Assembly: GCF_019038435.1 (NCBI RefSeq)
Contig: NZ_JAGPOX010000011.1
Coordinates: 1 to 64,000 of the forward strand
Direction of reading: 5' to 3'
Source of the DNA: Nocardia alni
GTDB lineage: Bacteria; Actinomycetota; Actinomycetes; Mycobacteriales; Mycobacteriaceae
Length of the DNA: 64,000 nt
Position numbers and translations under genes: made by a program. Below, piece by piece: positions 9,028-17,347 of this stretch. Position 1 is the first letter of the stretch. Every line of letters begins with the position of its first letter. The notes below the pieces were generated by a model, which saw nothing but the letters and a program-made list of their open reading frames with translations, was not told the origin of the DNA and searched no databases.

Positions 9028-9975
9028 TCAGCCACCGCGCATCTCTCGTCGCCAGCGAGCCGGTGGTGTGCTGTAGCGGTTCTTGAACGCGCGGCTGAAT
9101 GCCGCCTCCGAGGTGTAGCCGACTTTCTCCGCGATGTGCGTGACCGGGAGGGAGGTGTCGCGGAGCAGGGTGGTGGCGACGTCCAGGCGGACGTGCGCGA
9201 GGTAGGTGGCGGGGGGCTTGCCGACGCGTGCGGCGAACCGCTCGGCGAACGACGAGCGCGAGAGGTTGCAGGTCTGGGCCAATTCCTCGACTGTCCAGTC
9301 ATGGGCGGGGTCTCGGTGGATGGCGCTGAGGGTCAGGCCGATCTGCGGGTCGAAGGCACCGGCCAGCCAGTTCGGTTCGGCGTCCTCACGGGAGGCCCAG
9401 ACGCGCAGGATCTGGACGAAGATCAGGTCGAGGATGCGGGCGATCATGATCGCTGATCCCTGGGAGGGCGAGTGCATCTCGATGCCGAGCATCTTGCGGG
9501 CGACGTGCAGACCTTCGGGCGCCGGGGTGCGGGCGCCGCCCAGGAGGATCACGGGCGGCAGGCTCCCGAGTAGGTGACTCGCCTGCGGGTCGCCGATCGT
9601 GAACGTTCCGCAGAGCCAGCGCGCCGGCTCGGCATGCTCACCCGCGTCGCGCAGGTGGTGCGCATCGCCGCGCGGGAGCAGGATGACATCGCCGCGGCCC
9701 ACGCGCTCGACCTGCGGACTCCCATCGATCCGAAGTTCGAGTTCGCCCTCCTCGACGATGTGCAAGCTGCCGACGTCGGCGAAGCCCATCGAGAACATCG
9801 GCGGCGGAGCGTAGGCGACGACCCGTTCTCCGTTCAGCCGCACGCTCCGGAGCAACTCCGAGAGCAGGTCGTGCGCGGGCCCTTCGGCGCCGAGGCCCGG
9901 CGCGGCGTCCTCGAGCGCTGGCGAATCATCTTGCGTCGCTGGACGATCGGCAAGGTTTACCGGCGGTTGGGTCAT
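9028..9975 (-). CDS. AraC-family regulator with cupin sensor domain
   Basis: A 315-residue regulator. Residues 30-200 form a cupin domain of the AraC-binding type (LHIVEEGELELRIDG, GDVILLPRGDAHHL). Residues 205-310 form the two HTH motifs of AraC proteins (TVEELAQTCNLSRSSFAERF and ITHIAEKVGYTSEAAFSRAF-like). It is divergent from the small EthD-family gene, and the space between them contains a perfect 22-bp palindrome, so it most likely controls that gene in response to a small ligand. Confidence 0.88.
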   Translation of the reverse strand: MTQPPVNLADRPATQDDSPALEDAAPGLGAEGPAHDLLSELLRSVRLNGERVVAYAPPPMFSMGFADVGSLHIVEEGELELRIDGSPQVERVGRGDVILLPRGDAHHLRDAGEHAEPARWLCGTFTIGDPQASHLLGSLPPVILLGGARTPAPEGLHVARKMLGIEMHSPSQGSAIMIARILDLIFVQILRVWASREDAEPNWLAGAFDPQIGLTLSAIHRDPAHDWTVEELAQTCNLSRSSFAERFAARVGKPPATYLAHVRLDVATTLLRDTSLPVTHIAEKVGYTSEAAFSRAFKNRYSTPPARWRREMRGG

Positions 9976-10009
9976 GGTCGCTACCCATTCCTCTGGTTAG
10001 TGTCGACAA

Positions 10010-10031
10010 CCGTGAGCGCATGCGCTCACGG
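10010..10031. promoter_or_regulatory. Perfect 22-bp palindrome in a divergent promoter
   Basis: CCGTGAGCGCA (10010-10020) is followed directly by its exact reverse complement TGCGCTCACGG (10021-10031). It lies about 33 bases before the EthD gene and 35 bases before the AraC gene. It could be the AraC operator, or a site for another dimeric repressor, since AraC proteins usually bind direct repeats. Confidence 0.6.
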
Positions 10032-10063
10032 ATATCAGCCGAGACTAATCAAGAAGGTCGTCC

Positions 10064-10384
10064 ATGACGGAACAAAACAGGCCCACCAAAATCACCTTCG
10101 TCTATTCCAACCCCGCCGACCCGGATGCCTTCGAGGCGGCGTACCCCGATCAACTCGCGCTGGCACGCAAGCTCCCCGGACTGACTCGGCTCCAGGCCTC
10201 GAAGGTCTGGCCCAAGGAAGACGGCAGCCCGACCCCCGCCTACCGACTGCTGGACCTGTACTTCACCGACTACGTGGCGGCCAGCGCGGCCGCCGCGGAG
10301 GCGGGCCCCCTCGTCGGCGCCACCGTCGAACATGCCACCGGAGGCGTGGCGATCGCCTTCGCCGAAATCCTCGAGGACGCGTAG
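10064..10384 (+). CDS. EthD-family small protein
   Basis: A 106-residue alpha+beta barrel protein with the EthD pattern FVYSNPADPDAFEAAY, followed by KLPGLTRLQASKVWP and a C-terminal strand. EthD proteins accompany degradation of ethers and other compounds and often act as small ferredoxin-like-fold enzymes or helpers. It is divergent from the AraC regulator. No oxygenase gene lies beside it, so its substrate is unknown. Confidence 0.82.
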   Translation: MTEQNRPTKITFVYSNPADPDAFEAAYPDQLALARKLPGLTRLQASKVWPKEDGSPTPAYRLLDLYFTDYVAASAAAAEAGPLVGATVEHATGGVAIAFAEILEDA

Positions 10385-10401
10385 CCGTATCGCACCGCCT
10401 C

Positions 10402-10423
10402 CACCGTGCCGGCGCCCACGGTG
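10402..10423 (+). terminator. Hairpin after the EthD gene
   Basis: CACCGTG (10402-10408) pairs with CACGGTG (10417-10423) around an eight-base loop, 18 bases after the EthD stop. There is no T-run. Position suggests transcription termination. Confidence 0.4.
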
Positions 10424-10530
10424 AACAGTTAAGCGACGACTACGGAATTCACAGAGCATTCCAATACTGCCTGCGCACTCTGGTCTCCAGCCGGGCGCCC
10501 GCCCGGACCCGAACCGAACAGAGCGCGTCC

Positions 10531-10794
10531 ATGAAGCCACTGCATCCCAGCCGCCGGGCGGGGCGTACCGCCACCACCGCACTGGTGGCGGTCGCCGCCG
10601 TCGGCACGATCGCCGCCTCCGCGGCCGCCTACAGCGACACCCATACCACCGGTCCCTCGTCGGGCGGCAGCACCGCAACGGAGAGTAACTCCACACAGTC
10701 GGCCAACAGCTCGGCTTCGACCGATACCGGCTCGTCCGCCCCGCAGCTGGGATCCGGGTCCGGCTCGGTGCACGCCCAGTCGCAGGGGTCGTGA
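10531..10794 (+). CDS. Small exported Ser/Thr-rich protein
   Basis: An 87-residue protein. After a basic start (HPSRRAGRT) comes a hydrophobic segment of about 20 residues ending in alanines, then a low-complexity tail rich in Ser, Thr, Gly and Gln. This is a signal peptide or a single membrane anchor with a disordered outer part. The stop overlaps the start of the flavin transferase (TGATG), so it is the first gene of the redox operon. One possibility is a carrier or acceptor for flavin on the outer face, but no canonical ApbE target motif (D-x-x-S/T-G-A-T/S) is visible. Confidence 0.6.
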   Translation: MKPLHPSRRAGRTATTALVAVAAVGTIAASAAAYSDTHTTGPSSGGSTATESNSTQSANSSASTDTGSSAPQLGSGSGSVHAQSQGS

Positions 10795-11741
10795 TGAACC
10801 CCGCTCGCGATGCCGATCGCACGACCACCGGTACGGCCGAATGGCAGGTGTGGGGAACCACCGCACGCATCGTGGTGACGGACCCGCAGGCGCTGAACGC
10901 GGCCCGGGCTCTGGTCGTCGAGCACCTCGACGCAGTCGACCACGCTTGCAGCAGATTTCGCGACGACTCGGAGATCGTCGAGCTGACAGCGCATCCGGGA
11001 CAGCCCGTTTCGGTCAGCGGGTTGCTCGCCGAGTATCTGCGGGTCGCGCTGGAGGTAGCGAGCGACACCGACGGCGACGTGGATCCGACAGTGGGAAATC
11101 TGTTGCGGGCGTTGGGTTACGACCGCGATTTCACGCTTGTCACGAGCTCGGCCGAGCCCATCCCGGTGGTAGTGAGTCGCCGCGCCGATTGGACGCAGGT
11201 GCTGATCACCGAGGAGACGGTGACCGTTCCGCCAGGTGTGCTGCTGGATCTCGGCGCCACCGCCAAGGCGCACGCCGCCGACCGGTGCGCACGCCTGGTC
11301 GCCGACCGGCTCGGCTGCGGCGTCCTGGTCAGCCTGGGTGGCGATATCGCCACCTCCGGTCCGGCACCGCTGGAGGGCTGGCAGATCCTGGTGCAGGACA
11401 CACCGGCCGAGCCGCGCTCCCGCGTCCGGCTACCGGGCGGGGCGGCGCTGGCCACATCGAGCACGGTGCGACGCCGCTGGTTGCGCGGCGCGAAACTGGT
11501 GCACCACATCGTCGATCCTCGCACATGTGTTGCGGCCGAGCCGGTCTGGCGAACGGTCTCGGTAGCCGCCGAATCGTGTGTGCGGGCCAACGCGGCGAGC
11601 ACCGCCGCGGTGGTACGCGGCCGATCCGCGCCGGCTTGGCTGCGCGGCTGCGGATTGCCCGCACGTCTGGTCGACAACGACGGCAGGGTCGTCACGCTCG
11701 GCGGCTGGCCGGCGGAACTCGCCGACGGGAGCGTTCGATGA
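10794..11741 (+). CDS. apbE: FAD:protein FMN transferase (ApbE family)
   Basis: A 315-residue ApbE-like protein. Family landmarks in order are the WGTTARIVV strand, DPTVGNLLRALGYD, LDLGATAKAHAAD, LGGDIATSG, ATSSTVRRRW and HHIVDP. These enzymes attach FMN to threonine of flavoproteins using FAD and magnesium. The ATG at 10794 overlaps the previous stop by one base; a GTG at 10791 is an alternative. There is no signal peptide, unlike many ApbE lipoproteins, so it may act inside the cell. Its downstream neighbours, a haem membrane protein and a NuoF-like protein, suggest it matures a membrane redox complex. Confidence 0.85.
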   Translation: MNPARDADRTTTGTAEWQVWGTTARIVVTDPQALNAARALVVEHLDAVDHACSRFRDDSEIVELTAHPGQPVSVSGLLAEYLRVALEVASDTDGDVDPTVGNLLRALGYDRDFTLVTSSAEPIPVVVSRRADWTQVLITEETVTVPPGVLLDLGATAKAHAADRCARLVADRLGCGVLVSLGGDIATSGPAPLEGWQILVQDTPAEPRSRVRLPGGAALATSSTVRRRWLRGAKLVHHIVDPRTCVAAEPVWRTVSVAAESCVRANAASTAAVVRGRSAPAWLRGCGLPARLVDNDGRVVTLGGWPAELADGSVR

Positions 11742-12301
11742 CGTCGACGGGAATCGACCAGGCGCTGTGGGCATTCGGGCGCGGCAGTGGCATCGCGGCA
11801 CTGGTGGTGCTGACCGTCGCACTGGCGGCGGGTATCGCGGCCCGCTCCGGCCGCGCGGTACTGCTGCCGCGCACCGGGTTGGCCGAATTCCATCGCGGCG
11901 CAGCGATTTCCGCGACCGCGCTGGTGGGCTTGCACGTGCTCAGCCTGCTCATCGACCCGCACGCGCAGCTGCGGCTGATCGACGTGCTCGTACCGTTCGC
12001 GGGCTCCTACCGGCCGATGTGGCTGGGACTGGGAACCGTCGCGGTCGACCTGCTCGCGGCGATCATGATCTCCGCGCTGCTGCGCCGCCGCATCGGGCCG
12101 CGGGCGTTCAGGCTGGTGCATTGGGCCACCTACCTGCTGTGGCCGGTGGCGCTGGTCCATGCGGTGGGAGCCGGCTCCGACAATACGCAGCCATGGCTGC
12201 TCGCCGTGGTCGTCACGTGCGTCTGCACCATCGCCGCCGCCGTGCTCTGGCGGATGAGCAGTGGTTTCACCGAATACCGCCAGCTACGGAGCGCACGATG
12301 A
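11738..12301 (+). CDS. Ferric-reductase-like transmembrane haem protein
   Basis: A 187-residue membrane protein with five or six hydrophobic helices. Histidines in EFHRGAAIS, GLHVLSLL, LVHWATYLLWPVALVHAVG are placed on facing helices as in ferric-reductase-like (FRD) di-haem b proteins, without any soluble flavin domain. It starts with an ATGA overlap after apbE and ends in an ATGA overlap with the NuoF-like gene. It would pass electrons between the cytoplasmic flavoprotein and the outer membrane face. Confidence 0.8.
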   Translation: MTSTGIDQALWAFGRGSGIAALVVLTVALAAGIAARSGRAVLLPRTGLAEFHRGAAISATALVGLHVLSLLIDPHAQLRLIDVLVPFAGSYRPMWLGLGTVAVDLLAAIMISALLRRRIGPRAFRLVHWATYLLWPVALVHAVGAGSDNTQPWLLAVVVTCVCTIAAAVLWRMSSGFTEYRQLRSAR

Positions 12302-13539
12302 CCACACATCTCTCACCCGCGCCGGTCGGCACCCGCCGTCTGCTCGCGGCCACCGATCCGAGCCTGCCCGCGCACCTGGCCGGTTATGGTCCGCGGCCAC
12401 CGGAGCCGGAACTCGGCGGGCTGATCGCGGCCGTCGAGGCGGCCGGGCTCCGGGGACGCGGCGGCGCCGGGTTTCCGGTCGGCCGCAAATTGGCCGCCGT
12501 CGCCGAGGGCAGTCGTGCGATCGTCGTGGCCAACGGGGCCGAGGGAGAACCGGACAGCAGCAAGGACGCGGTACTGCTGACGCGCGCCCCGCACCTTGTG
12601 CTGGACGGCTTGTCCGCGGCGGCGGCCGCCGTCGGAGCCCGGGAATGCCACCTGTACGCGCCCGCACCGGTGCTCGAACCGATCCGGCGGGCGCTCGACG
12701 AGCGCCGGGCAACCGGATACGACACCCGGAACATCGAAATTACCGCTGCCGCAGACAGTTTCCTCGCGGGCGAGAAGACCGCGGTGATCAATCGGCTGGC
12801 CGGCCACGCTCCCATCCCCGCCGACCAGTTGATCAGCACCTCGCGAGCCGGGCTACGCAGGCGACCCACTCTGATCCAGAACGTGGAAACCCTTGCGCAC
12901 CTGGCCCTCATCGCCCGCTACGGCCCCGGCTGGTTTCGCTCCGCCGGAACACCCGACGAACCGGGGACCATGCTCCTGACCCTGTCGGGAACGACCGTCA
13001 CCGGTGTCGTCGAGGCCGAATTCGGTTGCGGTCTACAGGATGTGATCGAGCAGTCGGGACGGATCGACCGCCGGGACGTCCGTGCTGTTCTGCTCGGCGG
13101 ATACCACGGCACCTGGATCCCCCGGGCCGCGCTGCACCGGGCAACACTGTCGGCGCAGGCCCTGCGACCGCTGCACGCCCACCTCGGAGCGGGAGTCGTG
13201 CGGGTCCTGCCGCGCTCCGAATGCGGCCTGCGCGCCACCGCCGACATCACCGCCTACCTCGCCGCGCAGAGCGCCGGGCGCTGCGGCCCCTGTCGCAACG
13301 GACTGCCCGAGCTGGCCGCCCGGATGCACGATCTGGCCTACGGCGCGGGTGGCGACCCTCGGGAGATCACCCGGCTGGCCGGGCTCGTCGACGGCCGCGG
13401 CGCCTGCCATCACCCGGACGGAACCGCCCGGCTGGTCCGGTCCGCGATCGACGCCTTCGGCGGCGACCTCACCCTTCATCTGCGTGGCGCCTGCCAGGCC
13501 GAACAGGAGCACATCGGCAGAAGGAGGCCCCTGCGATGA
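12298..13539 (+). CDS. NuoF-like NADH-binding flavoprotein
   Basis: A 413-residue protein resembling the 51-kDa subunit of complex I. GRGGAGFP (residues 53-60) and GAEGEPDSSKD form the FMN/NADH site, an SLBB-like domain follows, and the C-terminal iron-sulfur domain contains RCGPCRNG and GACHHPDG. The usual motif is S-C-G-x-C-x-P-C-R plus one later Cys; here the first Cys is Ala (SAGRCGPCR), leaving three of the four ligands. No NuoE or NuoG partner is present. It is coupled to the upstream membrane protein and downstream ferredoxin, so it likely feeds NADH or other electrons into that pair. Confidence 0.83.
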   Translation: MTTHLSPAPVGTRRLLAATDPSLPAHLAGYGPRPPEPELGGLIAAVEAAGLRGRGGAGFPVGRKLAAVAEGSRAIVVANGAEGEPDSSKDAVLLTRAPHLVLDGLSAAAAAVGARECHLYAPAPVLEPIRRALDERRATGYDTRNIEITAAADSFLAGEKTAVINRLAGHAPIPADQLISTSRAGLRRRPTLIQNVETLAHLALIARYGPGWFRSAGTPDEPGTMLLTLSGTTVTGVVEAEFGCGLQDVIEQSGRIDRRDVRAVLLGGYHGTWIPRAALHRATLSAQALRPLHAHLGAGVVRVLPRSECGLRATADITAYLAAQSAGRCGPCRNGLPELAARMHDLAYGAGGDPREITRLAGLVDGRGACHHPDGTARLVRSAIDAFGGDLTLHLRGACQAEQEHIGRRRPLR

Positions 13540-13787
13540 GCGCACATCGACCCGAAACCACACGGCTGCACATCGATTGGACCCGATGCGACGGCCGCGG
13601 CCTGTGCAGCGAATTACTCCCCGGCCTGCTGGCTCGCGACGACTGGGGCTATCCACTCGCACCCGCCCCCGGTGACCCGGTTCTGCACCCCGACGACATC
13701 GAATCGGCCACCGACGCCGCGACCCTGTGCCCGCGCGTGGCACTCACCGTGGTCACCACTCCAGCACAACACAGGGACCTCGGATAA
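13536..13787 (+). CDS. 3Fe-4S ferredoxin
   Basis: An 83-residue ferredoxin. Cysteines C18 and C24 in CDGRGLC and C65 in TLCP give the C-x5-C...C-P pattern of single-cluster [3Fe-4S] ferredoxins common in actinobacteria. It overlaps the NuoF-like stop by four bases (ATGA) and closes the five-gene redox operon. It may be the electron donor or acceptor of the NuoF-like subunit. Such ferredoxins also serve P450s; the P450 in this window is 10 kb away on the other strand. Confidence 0.85.
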   Translation: MSAHRPETTRLHIDWTRCDGRGLCSELLPGLLARDDWGYPLAPAPGDPVLHPDDIESATDAATLCPRVALTVVTTPAQHRDLG

Positions 13788-13815
13788 TCTCTCGGTGCGC
13801 ATCGATGATGGAGGC

Positions 13816-14448
13816 ATGACGGTGATTTCAAAAAGCGCAGGCTACTCCTCGGATTGGGTGAGCGAGACCGGACTGGATCTCGAGATCGGCTACTGCATCA
13901 CGATGGTGCGGGATGTGGACCCGCGAGAGGCCCTGGACCGGTTCGGCGTCAACGACGAGACCATCCGAACCGCCCCCTGGTCCGAGCTGGTCGCCCAGGT
14001 CAGCACCCTCGAGCCGCCCGAACATCACGGCGTCACGGCCGCATTCGCCTTTGGCGGGCACACCGTCCTGGTCGAGGATTTCGGCTACCGGGGACGCAGT
14101 GCGGAGTGGACCGAGCCGCTGTCCCAGGGCACGGAAGCCGTCAACGTCTACCTCAGCCCGAGCAGCCTCAAGCTGGAACTGACCATCATTCGAGACGGCC
14201 AACAGGTGGCCTTCATCGACGGTGACGCGCCGGACGACGTCGACACCGACGATCCGAAGCTGGCCGAATCGCTGGCCCGATTCGCCAGGGCCGCCCTCGC
14301 GCCCTGGGACGAGAACGACGAGCCTCCCGAGAGCTTCGAGGACGGCTGGGTCGATCTGCTGCAGGTCGCCTGCGACTATCTCGGACTGCGACCGACGGTG
14401 TCGGACATCAGCAGACCGGTGCTGGGCGCGCCCGTACGCGTTCGGTAA
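13816..14448 (+). CDS. DUF6461-family protein
   Basis: A 210-residue acidic soluble protein. The run ETGLDLEIGYCITMVRDVDP, then ALDRFGV and VEDFGYRGR, matches the DUF6461 family seen in actinomycetes; function is unknown. The start is ambiguous: GGAGG at 13810-13814 is too close to the ATG at 13816 but ideally placed (7 bases) for an in-frame GTG at 13822, so translation may begin two codons later. It follows the redox operon by about 30 bases, but I see no functional link. Confidence 0.75.
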   Translation: MTVISKSAGYSSDWVSETGLDLEIGYCITMVRDVDPREALDRFGVNDETIRTAPWSELVAQVSTLEPPEHHGVTAAFAFGGHTVLVEDFGYRGRSAEWTEPLSQGTEAVNVYLSPSSLKLELTIIRDGQQVAFIDGDAPDDVDTDDPKLAESLARFARAALAPWDENDEPPESFEDGWVDLLQVACDYLGLRPTVSDISRPVLGAPVRVR

Positions 14449-14455
14449 TCCACGC

Positions 14456-14896
14456 CTAGAGCCGCATACGCAGGTGGTGGGTCAGGTCCCCGGTCAAGTG
14501 CACGCGGACCCGGCGCTCGGCGAATCGCCAGTGTCCGTCACGGCGTTCGAAGCGGTCGCTGTAGCGCCCGGCCGCCACAGGCTGCAGCGGCAGGTCCGGC
14601 AGGGCCTGGAAGACGGTGAAGTAGGAGCGCGCCGCCGCGGTATCGGCCGCCTCGCCGAATTCGATGGCGATGTTGGTCGTGACGTGGTGGGTGCGCGGGG
14701 TGCCGTCCTCGTAACGAATCACCGTGCCGCGCAACATCTCCTCGACGCCTTCGCGTCCCCGGACCGATCCCCCGCCGCCGATGAACTCGGCGTCCGCGAA
14801 CAATGTGCCGACACCGGCGAAGTCCCCGTCGTCGACCAGTTCGGCGTACTTCGCGATCAAGTTCGTCACGGCGGTCGTATCGGTGGCTGTGCTCAT
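14456..14896 (-). CDS. SnoaL-like (NTF2-fold) protein
   Basis: A 146-residue protein of the nuclear transport factor 2 fold. The opening helix AVTNLIAKYAELVDDGDF, then LFADAEF and GREGVEEMLRGTVIRYEDGTPRTHHVTTN, is typical of SnoaL_4-type proteins, which include cyclases, dehydratases and isomerases. The end converges on the DUF6461 gene with 7 bases between stops. The ATG at 14896 begins MSTATDTT; a longer form would add ten weak residues. Confidence 0.78.
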   Translation of the reverse strand: MSTATDTTAVTNLIAKYAELVDDGDFAGVGTLFADAEFIGGGGSVRGREGVEEMLRGTVIRYEDGTPRTHHVTTNIAIEFGEAADTAAARSYFTVFQALPDLPLQPVAAGRYSDRFERRDGHWRFAERRVRVHLTGDLTHHLRMRL

Positions 14897-14978
14897 AGCA
14901 TGCGAGGATATGCCCGGATGAGCCACCTGCCGTCGATGTGTGTGAAGGTGCTACTGGATGTTGGATTACGGCCTCGAT

Positions 14979-15731
14979 ATGTCCGATGTGGAGCGCGATC
15001 TCGCTCTGCCCGACCTGGTGGCCGAGGGGGATGAGCTCGACGCCCTGGTATCGGCACACGCCGATTGGTCCGAACCCACACCGGCGGTGGGGTGGACGAT
15101 CGCACACCAGATCGCACATCTGGCCGCGGCGGACGCGAACGTTCTCATCGCCATACGGGCCCCGGAGGCGTTCGACGACGTGCTGAAGCAGGCGGACGAC
15201 GCGGGCAGCCGATACGCCGATCTGGACGCCGCCACGGGAGCGGCCGAACCGCGAGCGGTACTGCTGGAACGATGGCGCACCGGTCGATCCGAGGTGGCGG
15301 CGGCGCTGCGTGACGTTCCACTGGATCATGGATTTCCGTGGTACGGCTCGGAATTGACAGCGAGGCTCATGGTGCCGCTTCGCCTGATGGAAACCTGGGC
15401 CCACGGACAAGACATCTACGACACGGTGGGCATCCCGCACCGGCCGACGGGCCGGCTCCGCCATGTGGCCTCGTTGGGAGTCGTCGGACGAGAGCTCTCG
15501 TTCTACGCTGCCCAATTACCTACTCCGACAGAGCCGTTCCGTGTCGAGCTGACCGCCCCCGACGGCCTGACCTGGGCATGGGGACCGCAAGACGCCGGGC
15601 AACGGATCCAGGGCAGTGCCCTGGACTTCTGTCTTCGCGTCACCCACCGCAAGTCCCGCGCCGAGACCGACCTCACTGCGATCGGCGAGGATGCGAGCAG
15701 GTGGCTGGATATCGCCCGAGTCTTCCTCTGA
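14979..15731 (+). CDS. TIGR03084-family DinB-like metal-binding protein
   Basis: A 250-residue protein. The N-terminal four-helix domain has WTIAHQIAHLAAAD with metal-ligand His residues and later RLMETWAHGQDIYD, the DinB/MDMPI-type metal site. A C-terminal domain follows (LTWAWGPQDAG...GSALDFCLRVTHRKS). Relatives include mycothiol-dependent maleylpyruvate isomerase, so a thiol-dependent isomerase or transferase is possible. The ATG at 14979 (MSDVERDL) fits the family start; an ATG seven codons upstream is possible. Confidence 0.8.
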   Translation: MSDVERDLALPDLVAEGDELDALVSAHADWSEPTPAVGWTIAHQIAHLAAADANVLIAIRAPEAFDDVLKQADDAGSRYADLDAATGAAEPRAVLLERWRTGRSEVAAALRDVPLDHGFPWYGSELTARLMVPLRLMETWAHGQDIYDTVGIPHRPTGRLRHVASLGVVGRELSFYAAQLPTPTEPFRVELTAPDGLTWAWGPQDAGQRIQGSALDFCLRVTHRKSRAETDLTAIGEDASRWLDIARVFL

Positions 15732-15747
15732 CGAGGCTTGTTCCGAG

Positions 15748-16206
15748 CTACGCGAAGCCGCGGAACACCTCGCCGTCACCGGCGTGCTGCGCGGCCTTGG
15801 CGTAGTCCGCGATGGTGATGTTGCCGTTGTCCACGTTGCCGACCACGTCGCCCAGTTCGCAGGATGCGACTCTTACGGTGGCGCCGCGCTGGTCCTCGAA
15901 CAGGTCGAGAAGCAGAATGGGGTGCTCGGCACTCGCCATGGTCTCGCGGTCCGCGAGCATGACATACGTGTGATCCGTGTCTTCCAGACTCTCCAGCGCG
16001 AGAAGCTGTTCCACGGTGAGGTCGCTGTTCTCGGGATCGTCGAGGATCTCGACGTCCTCCTCGATGCTCACATCGGAAGCCTCCATCGCCGAGGCGTCGA
16101 TCGCCGACCGGCAGGACTCCCATGCCTGTTGATCGGAGAAGTCCGTGCGAATGAGTAGCGACTTCACGGTTTCGGGCAGTGCGATCACTAGTGCGGTGCC
16201 TTTCAC
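15748..16206 (-). CDS. DUF6924-family protein
   Basis: A 152-residue acidic protein starting with a hydrophobic strand (ALVIALPETVKSLLIRTDF) and continuing FSDQQAWESCRSAI, then VMLADRETMAS and HPILLLDLFE. This agrees with the DUF6924 family of actinomycetes, whose function is unknown. It sits alone between convergent and same-strand genes. Confidence 0.72.
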   Translation of the reverse strand: MKGTALVIALPETVKSLLIRTDFSDQQAWESCRSAIDASAMEASDVSIEEDVEILDDPENSDLTVEQLLALESLEDTDHTYVMLADRETMASAEHPILLLDLFEDQRGATVRVASCELGDVVGNVDNGNITIADYAKAAQHAGDGEVFRGFA

Positions 16207-16264
16207 AACATCGGGGAAACTGCCTCAATAACAACACATCACCCGCTGACGCGCCCGATGGCCA

Positions 16265-17260
16265 TCAGGTGCAATGGAATCCGGCGCGGTCGGCGAAGCG
16301 ACCCGCGAACTGTGTGACCAGCGAACGCAACTCCTCGGGACCGTCGATGACGAACGGCCGGTCGAGCGCGGCCAGGATCGGGGGTATCCAGTCGAGTCGT
16401 TCCGCTCGGATGGCGACACGGTGCCAGCGTTCACCGGCCGGATCCGATGCGGGGTCGATGGCCTCCACGGTGGCGATGGCCGCCGGGAGTCTGCCGCGGA
16501 TCCGGGTGATCGTCGCGTTGATGCGCAGGGCCACGTCGTACCGGTATGCCGCGGTGGCGAATCCGGCGAGAAGGGACTGTGCCGGGTCGGTCTCGTCGGT
16601 GGGCTCGAACGATCCCGCCAGGGCTCTCGCGTCGGTGATCCGGTCGAGCCGGAATGTCCGATCCGCCCCCGCGTCCGGGTCGGCGCCGGTGACGTACCAG
16701 CGTCCGTCGTGCGCGACGACTCCGCGCGGATGGAGTACGCGCCGGCTGTGGTGGCCGCGGCGGTCGGTGTATCTGATCGACACGGGGCGGTGGTGGCGTG
16801 CGGCGTCGGTGACGGCGAGCAGGACCGAGGCGGCGGGAGCGATGGTTTCGCCGGACGGTTCGGTGAACGACAGGGATTCCAGAACGGTGGTGAGGCGCTC
16901 GGCCAGACGGGCCGGCAGTACCCGCCGGATCTTGGCCGATGCCGTTTCGCTCGCGGTGGCGGCGGCCGCCGTCAGTCCTGTTCGTTGTCCGGCGATCAGC
17001 CCGAGCAGCACGGCCAGCGCCTCGTCGTCGCTGAACATCAGCGGCGGCAGGCGATAGCCGGAGCCCAGGCGGTAGCCGCCGTAGCGTCCGCGCACGGTTT
17101 CGACGGGCACGTCGAGATCGATCAGGTGATTCACGTATCGGCGCACGGTGCGCGCATCGACATCGAGGTGATCGGCGAGCTCGGCCATCGTCCTGGTACC
17201 GCCCGATTGCAGCAATTCCAGTAGCGCGAGCACCCGGACGGTCGGTCGATTCACGCTCAC
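16265..17260 (-). CDS. WYL-domain transcriptional regulator
   Basis: A 331-residue HTH-WYL regulator. The N-terminal HTH (LLELLQSGGTRTMAELADHLDVDARTVRRYVNHL is the DeoR-like region) is followed by GRYGGYRLGSGYRLPPLMFSDDEALA, the standard linker, and by a WYL domain with PVSIRYTDRRG...HPRGVVAHDGRWYVTG and TFRLDRI. WYL proteins sense ligands or nucleic acids. It is divergent from a VOC gene 87 bases away, its probable target. Confidence 0.88.
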   Translation of the reverse strand: MSVNRPTVRVLALLELLQSGGTRTMAELADHLDVDARTVRRYVNHLIDLDVPVETVRGRYGGYRLGSGYRLPPLMFSDDEALAVLLGLIAGQRTGLTAAAATASETASAKIRRVLPARLAERLTTVLESLSFTEPSGETIAPAASVLLAVTDAARHHRPVSIRYTDRRGHHSRRVLHPRGVVAHDGRWYVTGADPDAGADRTFRLDRITDARALAGSFEPTDETDPAQSLLAGFATAAYRYDVALRINATITRIRGRLPAAIATVEAIDPASDPAGERWHRVAIRAERLDWIPPILAALDRPFVIDGPEELRSLVTQFAGRFADRAGFHCT

Positions 17261-17277
17261 AATCTTACTGCGAATAC

Positions 17278-17294
17278 TGGACCGATTCTGTCCA
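17278..17294. promoter_or_regulatory. Inverted repeat between WYL regulator and VOC gene
   Basis: TGGAC-N7-GTCCA lies 18 bases before the regulator start and 54 before the VOC start. It is a likely WYL-regulator operator controlling both directions; inferred from symmetry and position only. Confidence 0.5.
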
Positions 17295-17347
17295 CTATTG
17301 CTTCTAGCATCGGAAAGTACCAGTTCAGCGATCTACAGGAGAACATC

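Noticed and set aside
7207..9456. 749-codon plus-strand open frame
   Set aside because: Starts inside the alpha/beta hydrolase in another frame and runs antisense over VapBC and AraC; no motif and Arg/Pro/Ser-rich.
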